A DNA stretch of 64,000 bases from assembly GCA_016869675.1 (NCBI GenBank), contig VGDP01000006.1, positions 1 through 64,000 on the forward strand, written 5' to 3'. A program made the translations under genes and the position numbers. Numbering within the stretch: the first letter of the stretch is position 1; every line of letters starts with the position of its first letter. This document shows, one piece after another, positions 47,510 to 56,304 of this stretch. The notes below the pieces were generated by a model. The model was not told where the DNA came from, did not search any database, and saw only the letters and a program-made list of their open reading frames with translations. This DNA is from Alphaproteobacteria bacterium. Lineage in GTDB: Bacteria; Pseudomonadota; Alphaproteobacteria; SP197.

Positions 47510-48927
47510 GAAGCCTCCGTCATTCGAGCAAGCGGCCCGGGCACGCCGCACGGCAGGAATTGGCCACGCCCCGGCTCGGCCAGGACCTTGCCTTCGTCCG
47601 CGACGATCGCACCGCCGGCGATCACGGTCACGGGCCAGCCGGTGACACGGCGGCCTTCGTAGGGCGTGTAGCCCACGTTGTCGTGCAGCAGGGCGGCGGT
47701 CACGGTAACGACGCGCGCCGGGTCCCAGATCGCGATGTCGGCGTCCGCGCCCGGCGTGATGGTGCCCTTGCGCGGGTAGAGGCCGTAGAGCTTGGCGTGG
47801 TTGGTCGCGGTCACGGCGACGAAGCGTTCCAGCGTCATGCGCCCCGTGACGACGCCCTCGGAGAACAAGAGTGGCAGGCGCAGTTCCAACCCCGGCACGC
47901 CGTTGGCCACGGTCTTGAACGGCGCGTCCGGGCCCTTGGCCAACTTGCCAGTGACGTCGTAGCGGTAAGGCGCATGGTCCGACGAATAGACGTCGAGCGT
48001 GCCGTCGATCAGGGCGCGCCACACGTGGTCCTGGTTCGCCGCCTCGCGCGGCGGCGGGCTGCACATGTACTTAGCGCCCTCGAAGCCGGGGCGGTCCAGA
48101 TCGGCGGCGGTCAGGAACAGGTACTGCGGGCACGTCTCGCCGTGCACGGCCAGGCCCTCGGCGCGCGCCCAGCGGATCTGCTCGATCGCCGCCGCCGCCG
48201 AGACGTGGACGATCAGCACGGGCACGCCGGCGATCTCGGCCAGCGTGATGGCGCGATGGGTCGCCTCGCGCTCGGCCTGGGGCGTGTGCGCGACGGCGTG
48301 ATACTTGGGCGCGGACCGGCCCGCGGCCAGCAGCTTCTCGGTCAGCCACTGGATCACGTCGTGGTTCTCGGCGTGGATCATGACCAGCGCGCGCTCGCGC
48401 CGCGCCAGGTCGAGCACCTCGAGCACCTGGCGGTCGTCGAGCCTGAGCCGCTCGTAGGTCATGTAGATCTTGAACGACGTGAAGCCGTCGCGGATCAGCA
48501 CCGGCAGGTCCTGCCCCAGCACGCTGGGCGTCGGGTCCGACACGATCAGGTGGTAGGCGTAGTCGATGTAGGACTTGCCGCGCGCCTCGGCGTGATAGTC
48601 CTCGACCACTTGGCGCAGGCTCTGACCACGGTGCTGGCAGGCGAACGGGATGAACGTGGTGGTGCCGCCCATCAGCGCCGAGAGCGAGCCCGACGCGAAG
48701 TCGTCCGCCGTGCGTAGACCGAACGACGAGGCCTGGGCGATGTGGCAGTGGCTGTCGATACCGCCGGGCAGCACCAGCCGGCCGCGCGCGTCGATCTCGC
48801 GCGTGCCCTTGCCCAGGTCCGCGCCCAGGGCGGCGATGCGCCCGCCACGCACGCCCACGTCGCACGGCGCCGTGTCGCCGGCCGTGGCGACTGTGCCGCC
48901 GCGGATCACCAGATCGAAGTCCGCCAT
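47506..48927 (-). CDS. D-hydantoinase/dihydropyrimidinase
   Basis: Zinc amidohydrolase of 473 residues that opens cyclic imides to N-carbamoyl amino acids. The metal ligands are visible: DSHCH in GGIDSHCHIAQ, the carbamylated lysine in FTSFKIYMTYE, the histidines in MIHAENHD and LIVHVSA, and the aspartate in YSSDHAPY. Start ATG 48927 shares its first base with the upstream TGA. Together with the D-carbamoylase and the racemase it forms the set for D-amino acid release from racemic hydantoins; pyrimidine breakdown remains an alternative. Confidence 0.85.
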   Translation of the reverse strand: MADFDLVIRGGTVATAGDTAPCDVGVRGGRIAALGADLGKGTREIDARGRLVLPGGIDSHCHIAQASSFGLRTADDFASGSLSALMGGTTTFIPFACQHRGQSLRQVVEDYHAEARGKSYIDYAYHLIVSDPTPSVLGQDLPVLIRDGFTSFKIYMTYERLRLDDRQVLEVLDLARRERALVMIHAENHDVIQWLTEKLLAAGRSAPKYHAVAHTPQAEREATHRAITLAEIAGVPVLIVHVSAAAAIEQIRWARAEGLAVHGETCPQYLFLTAADLDRPGFEGAKYMCSPPPREAANQDHVWRALIDGTLDVYSSDHAPYRYDVTGKLAKGPDAPFKTVANGVPGLELRLPLLFSEGVVTGRMTLERFVAVTATNHAKLYGLYPRKGTITPGADADIAIWDPARVVTVTAALLHDNVGYTPYEGRRVTGWPVTVIAGGAIVADEGKVLAEPGRGQFLPCGVPGPLARMTEAS

Positions 48928-49619
48928 CAACGCTCCCGCCCGTGACGGTTGGTAGTTAGGCAGGCCGGGGACGCATCGGTCAATGCGCCGTCCGCCGGGC
49001 AAACCTGATCCCACAGCGCCCGGACGCGCGCCACGTCGGCGGTATGCTCGGCGCGGTAGCGTACCGCCGTCTGGGCCAGGGCGTCCCGCCACGCGGGAAG
49101 GCCGGCGCCGTCGAGCGCGCTACCCGGCGTGGCCGGATGCTGGAGGATTATGCGGCGCACCGACGCGGTGTCCGGCGCCGCCTTGAAGTGGCCGGGCTCC
49201 CAGAAAAAGGTCATGCGTCCGTCCGTGTCTCCGGCGGCGGGGATGGGCTCGGTGGTCCACGGGTTGTACGCGATGAAATCGTAGAGCGCGAGCGGCGCGT
49301 CGGCGGGCGCGGAACGCAGCCGGTCCACCAGGGCGACCAGATCGCGCCGCTAGGCGTGGAGTGCCGGTCCCAGGCCGGCCACGCGCAGGCCTTCGAGGGT
49401 GTCCGCGTGGTAGGGATACGTCAGCACGACGACCGCGATGCCGCGCGCCCGCGCATCCTCGATCAGGCGTGCGAGGAACGGGAAGCGCCAGTGGTGTGTG
49501 GCCGGGCACGCGGCGAGCACCGCACCCTCGCGCGCGAAGCGGCGCAGGTTCTCGAGGTTCTTGAACGCGGCGATGGCAGCATGGCCGTCGCGCGCCAGAT
49601 CGGGCTCCATGGACGCGAG
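48927..49619 (-). pseudogene. SGNH-like hypothetical, 5'-truncated with in-frame TAG
   Basis: The same frame runs from the element border at 49619 to 48927 but is broken by TAG at 49350-49352. Read through, it gives KNLENLRRFAREGAVLAACPATHHW, then GPALHA (stop) RRDLVALVDRL, then YDFIAYNPWTTEPIPA and FFWEPGHFKAA, which fits an uncharacterised SGNH-hydrolase-like family seen with MBOAT acyltransferases, though I am not certain. The N-terminus is cut off by the 191-bp element. The downstream part may still be translated from an internal start because it overlaps the hydantoinase start by one base. Confidence 0.65.
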
Positions 49620-49810
49620 TGTGAAATCGCGCCCAACTTTGACCCCACCCCTTAAGCTTCGTAACCGGTTGCGTTCGTTGGAGAAAAGCTGATTCAGGTG
49701 GGGTCGCGTTTCGCGTCCAACCGTAGCCCCACCCGGGCACTCGATTCGACACTTCCATCAATGACTCAGCACCATATGATGGTGGGGTCACAGTTGGGCG
49801 CGATTTCACA
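49620..49810 (+). repeat. 191-bp element with terminal inverted repeats, left copy
   Basis: Begins TGTGAAATCGCGCCCAACTT and ends with its imperfect inverse, AGTTGGGCGCGATTTCACA. Further ACCCCACC/GGTGGGG motifs are repeated inside, in the manner of the multiple binding sites at IS21-type termini. It has no real ORF. The second copy at 56305 is inverted and nearly identical. No target-site duplication is visible at either copy. Best described as a non-autonomous (MITE-like) relic, possibly derived from an IS21-type element. Confidence 0.85.
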
Positions 49811-49845
49811 GACAAGAGCGGTATCCACAGACGGTGGTCGTCCTC

Positions 49846-51018
49846 ATGAAGATCGCGAAGCTCGAAGCCATTCCCGTCCGTATTCCCTACCGGCGGATCG
49901 AGGCGTCGTCGTTGATCGCGCGCGGTGGCATCACGGACGTCCTGGTCAAGATCACGACCGAGGACGGGATAGTGGGGTGGGGCGAATGCACCCGGGCCGC
50001 CGATGCCGCTGGCATCGAGAGCGCTGTGAAAGCTATGGCGCCCCTCGTGCTGGGGCGCAGCGCATGGGACAAGGAGAGAATCCACCGCGATCTAGCGGTG
50101 ACAGCGCTGTGGGCGTTTCAGCCCATGACCGGCAATTTCGCATTTGCCGGTATCGACATGGCGCTGTGGGACGCTTGTGGCAAGGCTGTCGGGCAGCCGC
50201 TTTACAGGTTGATCGGCGGGGCTATGCGCGAGGAGGTCGACTACTTCTACTACATGGAATGGGGCACGCCGGACGAGGTGGCACGCCAAGGACGCGATGG
50301 CCGCGAGCGCGGATACACGTGTTTCTACATCAAGGCGGGCGTCGATGAGAAACGCGAGGAAAGCATGCTCGAGGCCCTGCGCGATTCGATCGGGCCCGAG
50401 TGCCGGATCCGTATCGACGTCAACCAGGCATGGGACGTTCCGACAGCGCTGCGCCTCCTGAAGCGTTGGCACGAGCGCTTCACCCTCGATTTCGTCGAGG
50501 CGCCCGTGCGCATCGACCCGGTGGAGAACAACCTGGACCTAATGAAGCGCCTGGACGTGCCGATCTGCGTCAACGAAGGACTGTGGCGCGAGGCCGATGC
50601 CTGGCGCATCGTCAAATCCCGCTGCGGGCACTATCTTTGCTTTTCACCCTACTGGGTGGGATCGATCGCGCGATTCCATATGTTCTGCCACGCGGCCCAC
50701 CAGGAGGGCTGGCTGGTGTGCAAACACACCCACGGCGAGTTCGGGCTCGCGGCCGCCGCCGGACAGCATCTCATGCTGACGATTCCCAACGCCTGTCTCG
50801 GCCATCAGCAGACCGCGCAGATGATGGCAGACGACGTGCTGACCGAGGCGATCCCGATCGCGGCATCTCCCCGCTGGGGTCACATCGAACGGCCCGGCCT
50901 AGGCGTGGATGTGGACGAAGACAAGGTCGCCCGCTACCACGCGGACTACCGCGCTCAAGGGGATTTCAAGCCCTATCCTGCCGGGCTCGCGGCCGGCGCG
51001 GCGCCGAGGCGGGTATAG
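49846..51018 (+). CDS. Enolase-superfamily acid-sugar dehydratase/racemase
   Basis: Mandelate racemase/muconate lactonising enzyme-type protein, 390 residues. Metal ligands are Asp191 (IDVNQAW), Glu218 (FVEAP) and Glu244 (CVNEG); likely acid-base residues are Lys163 in FYIKAG, where the first Lys of the usual KxK is replaced by Tyr, and His294 in CKHTHGEFG. Substrate cannot be read, but the lactonase and SDR that follow suggest a sugar acid. It begins 35 bases after the left element and no ribosome site is visible, so its own promoter may have been lost. Confidence 0.78.
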   Translation: MKIAKLEAIPVRIPYRRIEASSLIARGGITDVLVKITTEDGIVGWGECTRAADAAGIESAVKAMAPLVLGRSAWDKERIHRDLAVTALWAFQPMTGNFAFAGIDMALWDACGKAVGQPLYRLIGGAMREEVDYFYYMEWGTPDEVARQGRDGRERGYTCFYIKAGVDEKREESMLEALRDSIGPECRIRIDVNQAWDVPTALRLLKRWHERFTLDFVEAPVRIDPVENNLDLMKRLDVPICVNEGLWREADAWRIVKSRCGHYLCFSPYWVGSIARFHMFCHAAHQEGWLVCKHTHGEFGLAAAAGQHLMLTIPNACLGHQQTAQMMADDVLTEAIPIAASPRWGHIERPGLGVDVDEDKVARYHADYRAQGDFKPYPAGLAAGAAPRRV

Positions 51019-51092
51019 CGACGGAACCCTCCAGGCCCGATCGCGCTGGGGTCGCCGACGGGTCCGCATCTTCACGTCGCGGGGGATCTACC

Positions 51093-51989
51093 ATGAATGT
51101 TCGTTGCGTCGTTGAACGTCCATCGTGGCTAGGCGAGGGACCAATGTGGTCGGCGGCCGAGGGCTGCCTCTACTGGACCGACGTGCCCTCATACCGCGTG
51201 CACCGTTGGTATCCGGCCAACGATCGTCACGATGTGTTCGAGACGCCCGAGATGGTGACTGCCCTGGCCCCGCGTAGACGTGACGGTCTCATCGCCGCGA
51301 CGACATCGGGGGTGGAGCTCTGGAACCCTGACACGGGACATCGCCGCCGGCTCGCCGCGCCCGAAAGCAATTTGCCTGGCAACCGATCAAACGACGGCAG
51401 ATGCGACCGCCAGGGCCGGTTCTGGCTCGGGACCATGGCCAACAATCTGAATCCTGACGGCACCGGGCGCGACCTGCTCGAGCGAAGCGGCCACCTATAC
51501 CGCATCGATGCCGATGGGGCGGCAACCCGGATGGATGGTCCCTTCGGCATCTGCAACACACTCGCTTGGAGTCCCGACGACCGCACGATGTATGTCGGCG
51601 ACTCCCTCGTCGGCCTCTATACCTACGACTTTGATCTCCCGAGCGGTTCGATCAGGTGCCGGCGGCCGTTCGCGATGACGGACGACTCCTCGCTCGGCGT
51701 CCCGGACGGCTCAGCCATCGACGCGGACGGGTACCTGTGGAACTGCCGCTGGGGCGGCGGCTGCGTTCTGCGCTGGACACCCGATGGCCGGCTCGACCGG
51801 CGCGTCGACCTACCGTGCGACCAGGTCACGAGCGCGGCGTTCGGTGGCAAGAACCTTGACGTACTCTATGTCACGACGGCTCGCCACGGCCTGAGCGAGG
51901 AGACGCTGGCACGCCAGCCGCTCGCGGGCGCGGTCTTCGCGATCGACGCCGGTGTGCGAGGGCTTCCCGATGTTCCCTTTGTCGGCTAG
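51093..51989 (+). CDS. SMP-30/gluconolactonase family protein
   Basis: Beta-propeller lactonase of 298 residues, expected to hydrolyse sugar lactones. The start is MNVRCVVERPSWLGEGPMW, with the metal ligand Glu in LGEGP; SNDGRCDRQGRFWLGTMA and GICNTLAWSPDDRTMYVGDS give the Asn and Asp ligands, and GVPDGSAIDADGYLWNCRW is the usual last blade signature. It sits between the enolase-superfamily gene and the transporter. The pair suggests oxidation and dehydration of a sugar acid. Confidence 0.87.
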   Translation: MNVRCVVERPSWLGEGPMWSAAEGCLYWTDVPSYRVHRWYPANDRHDVFETPEMVTALAPRRRDGLIAATTSGVELWNPDTGHRRRLAAPESNLPGNRSNDGRCDRQGRFWLGTMANNLNPDGTGRDLLERSGHLYRIDADGAATRMDGPFGICNTLAWSPDDRTMYVGDSLVGLYTYDFDLPSGSIRCRRPFAMTDDSSLGVPDGSAIDADGYLWNCRWGGGCVLRWTPDGRLDRRVDLPCDQVTSAAFGGKNLDVLYVTTARHGLSEETLARQPLAGAVFAIDAGVRGLPDVPFVG

Positions 51990-52086
51990 GCACTGGGAAC
52001 GTCAGAGCCCATATTGGCGCGGTCAGGACCGTGCTATCGTCAAGGCCAACGGCGTCAATTTCGACGCCGATCAAGGGAGGAAAAGA

Positions 52087-53223
52087 ATGAACCAAAAGAG
52101 CCTGGTGCACGTACGGACGCTGGCCTCGTTGCCGCGTCGCGACCTCTTGAAAGGCGGAACAGCATTGAGCGCCGCCGCGGCCTTCGGTCTGCGGGGCGGA
52201 TCGGCGCGCGCCGCCGGAGCGGTCTCGCTGTTCGGTTGGCAGGACTACGACGCGGGCCTGCGCGTCGGCGATTTCCTTCAACGCGAAGGAATAGAGGTCA
52301 ACCTAACGCCTATCGGCAACAACGACGAGATCATCAGCCGCCTCTCGGCAGGCGGCGCGGGACAGATCGACTTGGTGACCCCTTACATGGGTTATATCCC
52401 GTTCATGGTCGCAGCGGAGTTGTTGGAACCGATTGACGAGGCCCAGGTGCCGAATCTCGCGAACGTCCCGGAGGTGTTCCGGAACGATTCGAACGTCATT
52501 GTCAACGGGACGAGATACTCCGTGCCCTTCACGTGGGGATCGGGTCCGATGGCGTACGATCCCGCCGTCATCGCCACTCCGCCCGAATCCTGGATGGATG
52601 TCTTCAAGCCGGAGTACGCCGGCAAGGTCGGCATGATGGATGACCCCATCGGCAACCAAATGCTCGCCGCCATCCTCGCGACTGACGCCAAGGTGCCGAC
52701 GATGCTAACGCCCGAACAGCTCGACCAGGCGACCGCGTTCCTGATCAGGCTGAAGAAGGAGGCCGTTCGCCAGCTTGCGGTTAGCTGGGGCGAACTCGCC
52801 AACGCGCTCGCCCGGAGCGAGGTGGTCATCACCTTTAGCGGCGGCGAGTTTCTCAAAAAGTTCGCGGGCGACGCCGGCAAGGAGATCGAGTTCACCTATC
52901 CGAAGGAAGGCACCTTCGCCTGGCTCGACAGTTACTGCATCGCCAAGGGCGCGCCAAATATCGAGGCGGCGCACAAATGTGCGAACCATATCCTCGATGT
53001 CGAAGCCCAGGTCGCGTTCGGCGAGAAGACGTTCCAGGCCATCGTCGTGCCCGAAGCCGTCGACAAGTTGCAGCCCGCGACCCGCGCACTCTATCCTTAC
53101 GACAACCTGGCGGAGTTCGAGCAGAAGGCGAAATTTTTCCCCATGCCGCCGCTGGAACCCGACGGGACCCACGCGAGCTACGCTGACTGGCAGACTGCGT
53201 ACCAGAAGTTCAAGGCAGCCTGA
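52087..53223 (+). CDS. ABC transporter substrate-binding protein, PotD-type
   Basis: Periplasmic binding protein of the spermidine/putrescine family, 378 residues. The N-terminus has a twin-arginine motif (PRRDLLKGGTALSAAAAFG) and a cleavage site near ARA, so Tat export is likely. Family blocks include LFGWQDYDAG, ISRLSAGGAGQIDLVTP and GSGPMAYDPAVI. A strong GGGAGG ribosome site precedes the ATG. The permease genes follow after the SDR gene; no ATPase gene is present. Confidence 0.87.
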   Translation: MNQKSLVHVRTLASLPRRDLLKGGTALSAAAAFGLRGGSARAAGAVSLFGWQDYDAGLRVGDFLQREGIEVNLTPIGNNDEIISRLSAGGAGQIDLVTPYMGYIPFMVAAELLEPIDEAQVPNLANVPEVFRNDSNVIVNGTRYSVPFTWGSGPMAYDPAVIATPPESWMDVFKPEYAGKVGMMDDPIGNQMLAAILATDAKVPTMLTPEQLDQATAFLIRLKKEAVRQLAVSWGELANALARSEVVITFSGGEFLKKFAGDAGKEIEFTYPKEGTFAWLDSYCIAKGAPNIEAAHKCANHILDVEAQVAFGEKTFQAIVVPEAVDKLQPATRALYPYDNLAEFEQKAKFFPMPPLEPDGTHASYADWQTAYQKFKAA

Positions 53224-53271
53224 CCGTCGCTTGCGCCGGGAGCGGGCGCGCATCCCGCTCCCGGGGCCCAC

Positions 53272-53592
53272 TCAGCGGCACGTTCATCGCATTGTGAAAG
53301 AGCACGTCGATAATGCCCGAGCTCGCAGGCAAGGTCGCGATCGTGACGGGCGCCGCGTCCGGGATCGGGCGGGCGGGTGCTCGCGTGTTCGCGCGCGAAG
53401 GCGCCACAGTGGTCATAGCCGACATTGACGCGAATGCGGGCGAACGTGAGTGCCGAGAGCTCGGGCCCTCGTCCGCTTTCGAGTTGACCGACGTGCGCGA
53501 CACGGCGCAGGTCCAGCGCATGGTCACATCGACAGTCGCGCGCTTCGGCCGGATCGACGTGCTCTTTCACAATGCGATGAACGTGCCGCTGA
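53272..53592. repeat. 40-bp perfect inverted repeat, leader against SDR coding
   Basis: The arm at 53272-53311, immediately before the SDR ATG, is the exact reverse complement of 53553-53592 inside the SDR gene, where it codes for IDVLFHNAMNVPL. The arms are separated by 241 bases. The leader arm covers the ribosome-binding region, so the mRNA could pair with itself and block translation. Probably created by a template switch. Confidence 0.9.
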
Positions 53593-54104
53593 TCAACCGC
53601 GAGGACCGCCGGGCGACCGACCTGCCGGAGTCAACTTGGCGGGCGATCATCGACCTAGTCCTGACCGGCACCTTCCTTTGTTGCAAGTACGTGGGCCGCC
53701 AGATGCTAGCGCAAGGATCCGGTTCGATCGTGCTGACCGCCACGACCGATGCTCTGATCGGCCAAGCCGGGATCGACGGGTATACGGCGGCGAAGGGTGG
53801 AGTCGTTGCAATGACGCGATCCTTGGCCGCGGGGCTGTCGCCCGAGGGCGTGCGGGTCAACGCGGTCTGCCCCGGTTTCGTCGAGACGCCGCACCAGGCG
53901 CCGTTCCTCGGCGATCCTCAGGAGCGCCGCAAGTTCGAGGAGCTTCACCTGATGGGCGTCATGCAGCCCGAGGACATCGCGGAGTTCGCGACCTTCCTCG
54001 CCTCGGACCGGGCCAAGCGCGTGACCGGCGGGATCTTCCCGGTCGATTCGGGCTACACTGCATTCAAGGGCCTGCTCTCGCTCAAGGATTCGATCGCGCG
54101 CTGA
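53313..54104 (+). CDS. SDR family oxidoreductase
   Basis: NAD(P)-dependent short-chain dehydrogenase of 263 residues. The cofactor motif is VTGAASGIGRAGA, the catalytic site is YTAAKGG after a T in VLTATTD, and NAM in FHNAMN replaces the usual NNAG. C-terminal VTGGIFPVDSGYTAF is also typical. Likely acts on the sugar-acid intermediate of the neighbouring enzymes. The permease gene starts in its stop (TGATG). Confidence 0.87.
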   Translation: MPELAGKVAIVTGAASGIGRAGARVFAREGATVVIADIDANAGERECRELGPSSAFELTDVRDTAQVQRMVTSTVARFGRIDVLFHNAMNVPLINREDRRATDLPESTWRAIIDLVLTGTFLCCKYVGRQMLAQGSGSIVLTATTDALIGQAGIDGYTAAKGGVVAMTRSLAAGLSPEGVRVNAVCPGFVETPHQAPFLGDPQERRKFEELHLMGVMQPEDIAEFATFLASDRAKRVTGGIFPVDSGYTAFKGLLSLKDSIAR

Positions 54105-54940
54105 TGCAAAGGCAGGCTGTCACCCTCCTTCTCCTTGGCCCCGCGGTGGTCATTCTGGGGGTCCTCTTCGTCCTGCCGCTTGGCTACTTCCTGGTCATCA
54201 GCTTCTGGCGCGTAGTCCTTTTCAAGCTGAAGCCCGACGCGACACTCGCAAACTACAACCAAGTTTTTGAGCTGCATCTTTCCACCCTGATCTTCACCCT
54301 AGAGCTCGCGCTCGTTGTGTCGCTGCTGACGACCACGCTGGGGTTCATCTTCGCCTACTTGATTCGTTTCAAGGCGGGGCGTTGGGGACCCGCGCTGCTG
54401 TTCATCGCGATGATCACGCTCTTCGGCGGCTATCTGATGAAGATCTACTCGTGGATGACAATCCTAGGTATCACCGGCGTTCTGAATACGGCCTTGCTCG
54501 CTCTGGGCCTCGTAGCCGAACCGCTGCCCTGGCTCTTCTATAACGAGGGCGCGGTCGTGGTGACACTCGTCAACTTCCTGCTGCCGATCACGATTCTTCC
54601 GATCTACGCCGCGATGCGAGGGGTCACCAACGTAGAGTTGGAGGCGGCCCGCGATCTCGGTGCGGGCGTCTGGCGGGCCTTTTCGGACATCCTCGTTCCG
54701 CGCTGCCAAGCTGGCATTGCGGCGGGCTTCGCGCTGTCGTTCCTTTTGGCCTCGGGCGATTACCTCACCCCGCAGCTCGTCGGCGGCAAGGTCAACATGA
54801 TCGGGGTCCAGATCGCTGCCCAGTTCGGGGGCATCTTCAACTGGCCCATGGGGGCGGCGATGTCGTTCGTGACGCTCGCCTGTTCGCTCGGCGTTGTGGC
54901 GGCCGCCATGGCTCTGCTCGCCTTGTGGCGGCCGCGATGA
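54104..54940 (+). CDS. ABC transporter permease, PotB-type
   Basis: Inner-membrane permease of 278 residues with six hydrophobic helices. The ATPase-contacting EAA loop reads VELEAARDLGAGVWRAFSDILVPRC, next to the SFLLASGDYLTPQLVGG segment typical of polyamine permeases. Overlaps the SDR stop and the potC-like start. Confidence 0.88.
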   Translation: MQRQAVTLLLLGPAVVILGVLFVLPLGYFLVISFWRVVLFKLKPDATLANYNQVFELHLSTLIFTLELALVVSLLTTTLGFIFAYLIRFKAGRWGPALLFIAMITLFGGYLMKIYSWMTILGITGVLNTALLALGLVAEPLPWLFYNEGAVVVTLVNFLLPITILPIYAAMRGVTNVELEAARDLGAGVWRAFSDILVPRCQAGIAAGFALSFLLASGDYLTPQLVGGKVNMIGVQIAAQFGGIFNWPMGAAMSFVTLACSLGVVAAAMALLALWRPR

Positions 54941-55713
54941 ACGCGGGCGCGTCGTTCATTTGGCGAGGCATCGGGGCGCTCTTTGTCGTCTTCCTTCTGT
55001 CGCCCCTGCTGCTCGTCGTCCTGTTTGCTTTTACCAGCCGGGCGCAGTCCGCCTTTCCAATCGAGGCGCTGTCGCTGCGCTGGTGGCGAGAAATGGCCGC
55101 CGAACCGGAGTTTCTCCCAGCGCTCTGGAACAGCCTGGTCATCAGCGGCACCGTCGGCATCGTGTCCGCCGCGGTCGGCACTATGGCTGCGATGGGCCTG
55201 GTCCGGCTCGCGCCCCGGGCGGCACGCATAACCTCGGCGCTTCTTTGCGTGCCGCTGATGACGCCGCCTCTAGTGTTGGGTGTGTCGCTCCTCGGCCTTT
55301 ACGCTTGGGCGCACGTTCCGATGGGGCGTCTGACCGTCGTCCTGAGCCACCTCCTGTTCACCATGCCCTTCGTCGTGCTCGTGATCTACGCCCGCTTGCG
55401 CAACTTCGACGAGCGCGTTGTGGAAAGCGCGCGGGACCTCGGTGCCTCGCCGGTCCGGGCCTTCCTCACCGTGACCCTGCCAATCATTCGGCCGACGGTC
55501 GTGGGGGCGGCCCTGATCGCGATGGCGCTCTCGCTCGATGACTTCATCATCACCTTCTTCACCATCAGCGGTGGGGTGACCCTTCCGACCTTCGTGTTTG
55601 GCATGATCCGCACCGCATTGACGCCAGCCGCGAACGCTGTCGGCACTCTAATCCTGGCAATAACGATCGGGGCGACTCTTGCTGCGCTTTGGTTGACACG
55701 CTATCGCGACTAG
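54937..55713 (+). CDS. ABC transporter permease, PotC-type
   Basis: Second permease, 258 residues, with the EAA loop DERVVESARDLGASPVRAFLTVTLPIIRP and SLDDFIITFFTISGG. It starts four bases inside the upstream stop (ATGA). Together they form the membrane part of a spermidine/putrescine-like importer. An ATPase gene would normally follow or precede, but the sequence beyond the stop changes into an IS fragment. Confidence 0.88.
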   Translation: MNAGASFIWRGIGALFVVFLLSPLLLVVLFAFTSRAQSAFPIEALSLRWWREMAAEPEFLPALWNSLVISGTVGIVSAAVGTMAAMGLVRLAPRAARITSALLCVPLMTPPLVLGVSLLGLYAWAHVPMGRLTVVLSHLLFTMPFVVLVIYARLRNFDERVVESARDLGASPVRAFLTVTLPIIRPTVVGAALIAMALSLDDFIITFFTISGGVTLPTFVFGMIRTALTPAANAVGTLILAITIGATLAALWLTRYRD

Positions 55714-56304
55714 CGACGACTCGTGTCTGACGTCAGAGCCTATGGGACGGATTGAGGGGATTTGGTAGTGGAGGATTTCTGGCTCATCGTAGGGACCGAA
55801 GGGACCGGGGATGAGGCAGAAATCTTAGGCTTCGACATCCGAGGCGGAGCAGACGGTGCGGGACGTCCGCCGTCGGACGCGTAAGCCGTATTCGGCCGAG
55901 GAGAAGATCCAGATCGTTTTGTCCGGGCTGCGCGGGGAGGCCAGTATCGCCGAGCTGTGCCGGCGCGAGGGGATCGCGGAGAGCCTAGGCTTGGTCCAAC
56001 AGATCCGTCCGCATGGCGAAACCGTTAGGGCCCCAGTCGCAGGGCACGACGAAATGAACGGCGAGATCATCGTCAACCATGCCGGTGTACGTACGGTCAG
56101 TCGAACGATCCGCGCCGTGACCCGGCTGGCGATCCGAGACGATTCGCTGTTCGGGCTGTAGAGTTCCCTTTTCCCGAGATTTCTTTCCCTGATACGTCCG
56201 AGAAAATTCCCTGTTTCCATGCGTAGGGAATTCGCCTCCAAGTGCCTGTCGCTGCTCCGTGATTCAGCTCAATCCAAGCACGCGGGGCACCAGATCCGAA
56301 GAAT
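55714..56304 (+). mobile_element. IS3-family remnant and junk between transporter and right repeat
   Basis: This 591-base stretch holds no complete gene. A GTG at 55723 opens MSDVRAYGTD and stops, which might be the first codons of the missing ATPase gene, but that is a guess. From 55856 the frame reads RKPYSAEEKIQIVLSGLRGEASIAELCRREGIAESL, the N-terminus of an IS3-type orfA, and then loses similarity. The rest up to the right 191-bp repeat shows no recognisable feature. Confidence 0.6.
55856..56161 (+). pseudogene. IS3-family transposase OrfA, truncated
   Basis: The first ~45 residues form the helix-turn-helix domain of an IS3-family OrfA. The usual YYSWSKEF continuation is replaced by unrelated sequence (GLVQQIRPHGETV...), and no OrfB integrase core is present. 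The element is therefore dead. Confidence 0.7.

Noticed and set aside
55981-56161. A short minus-strand frame MVDDDLAVHFVVPCDWGPNGF in the IS remnant
   Set aside because: It looks protein-like by eye but is under 35 codons, has no ribosome site and no family that I can name.
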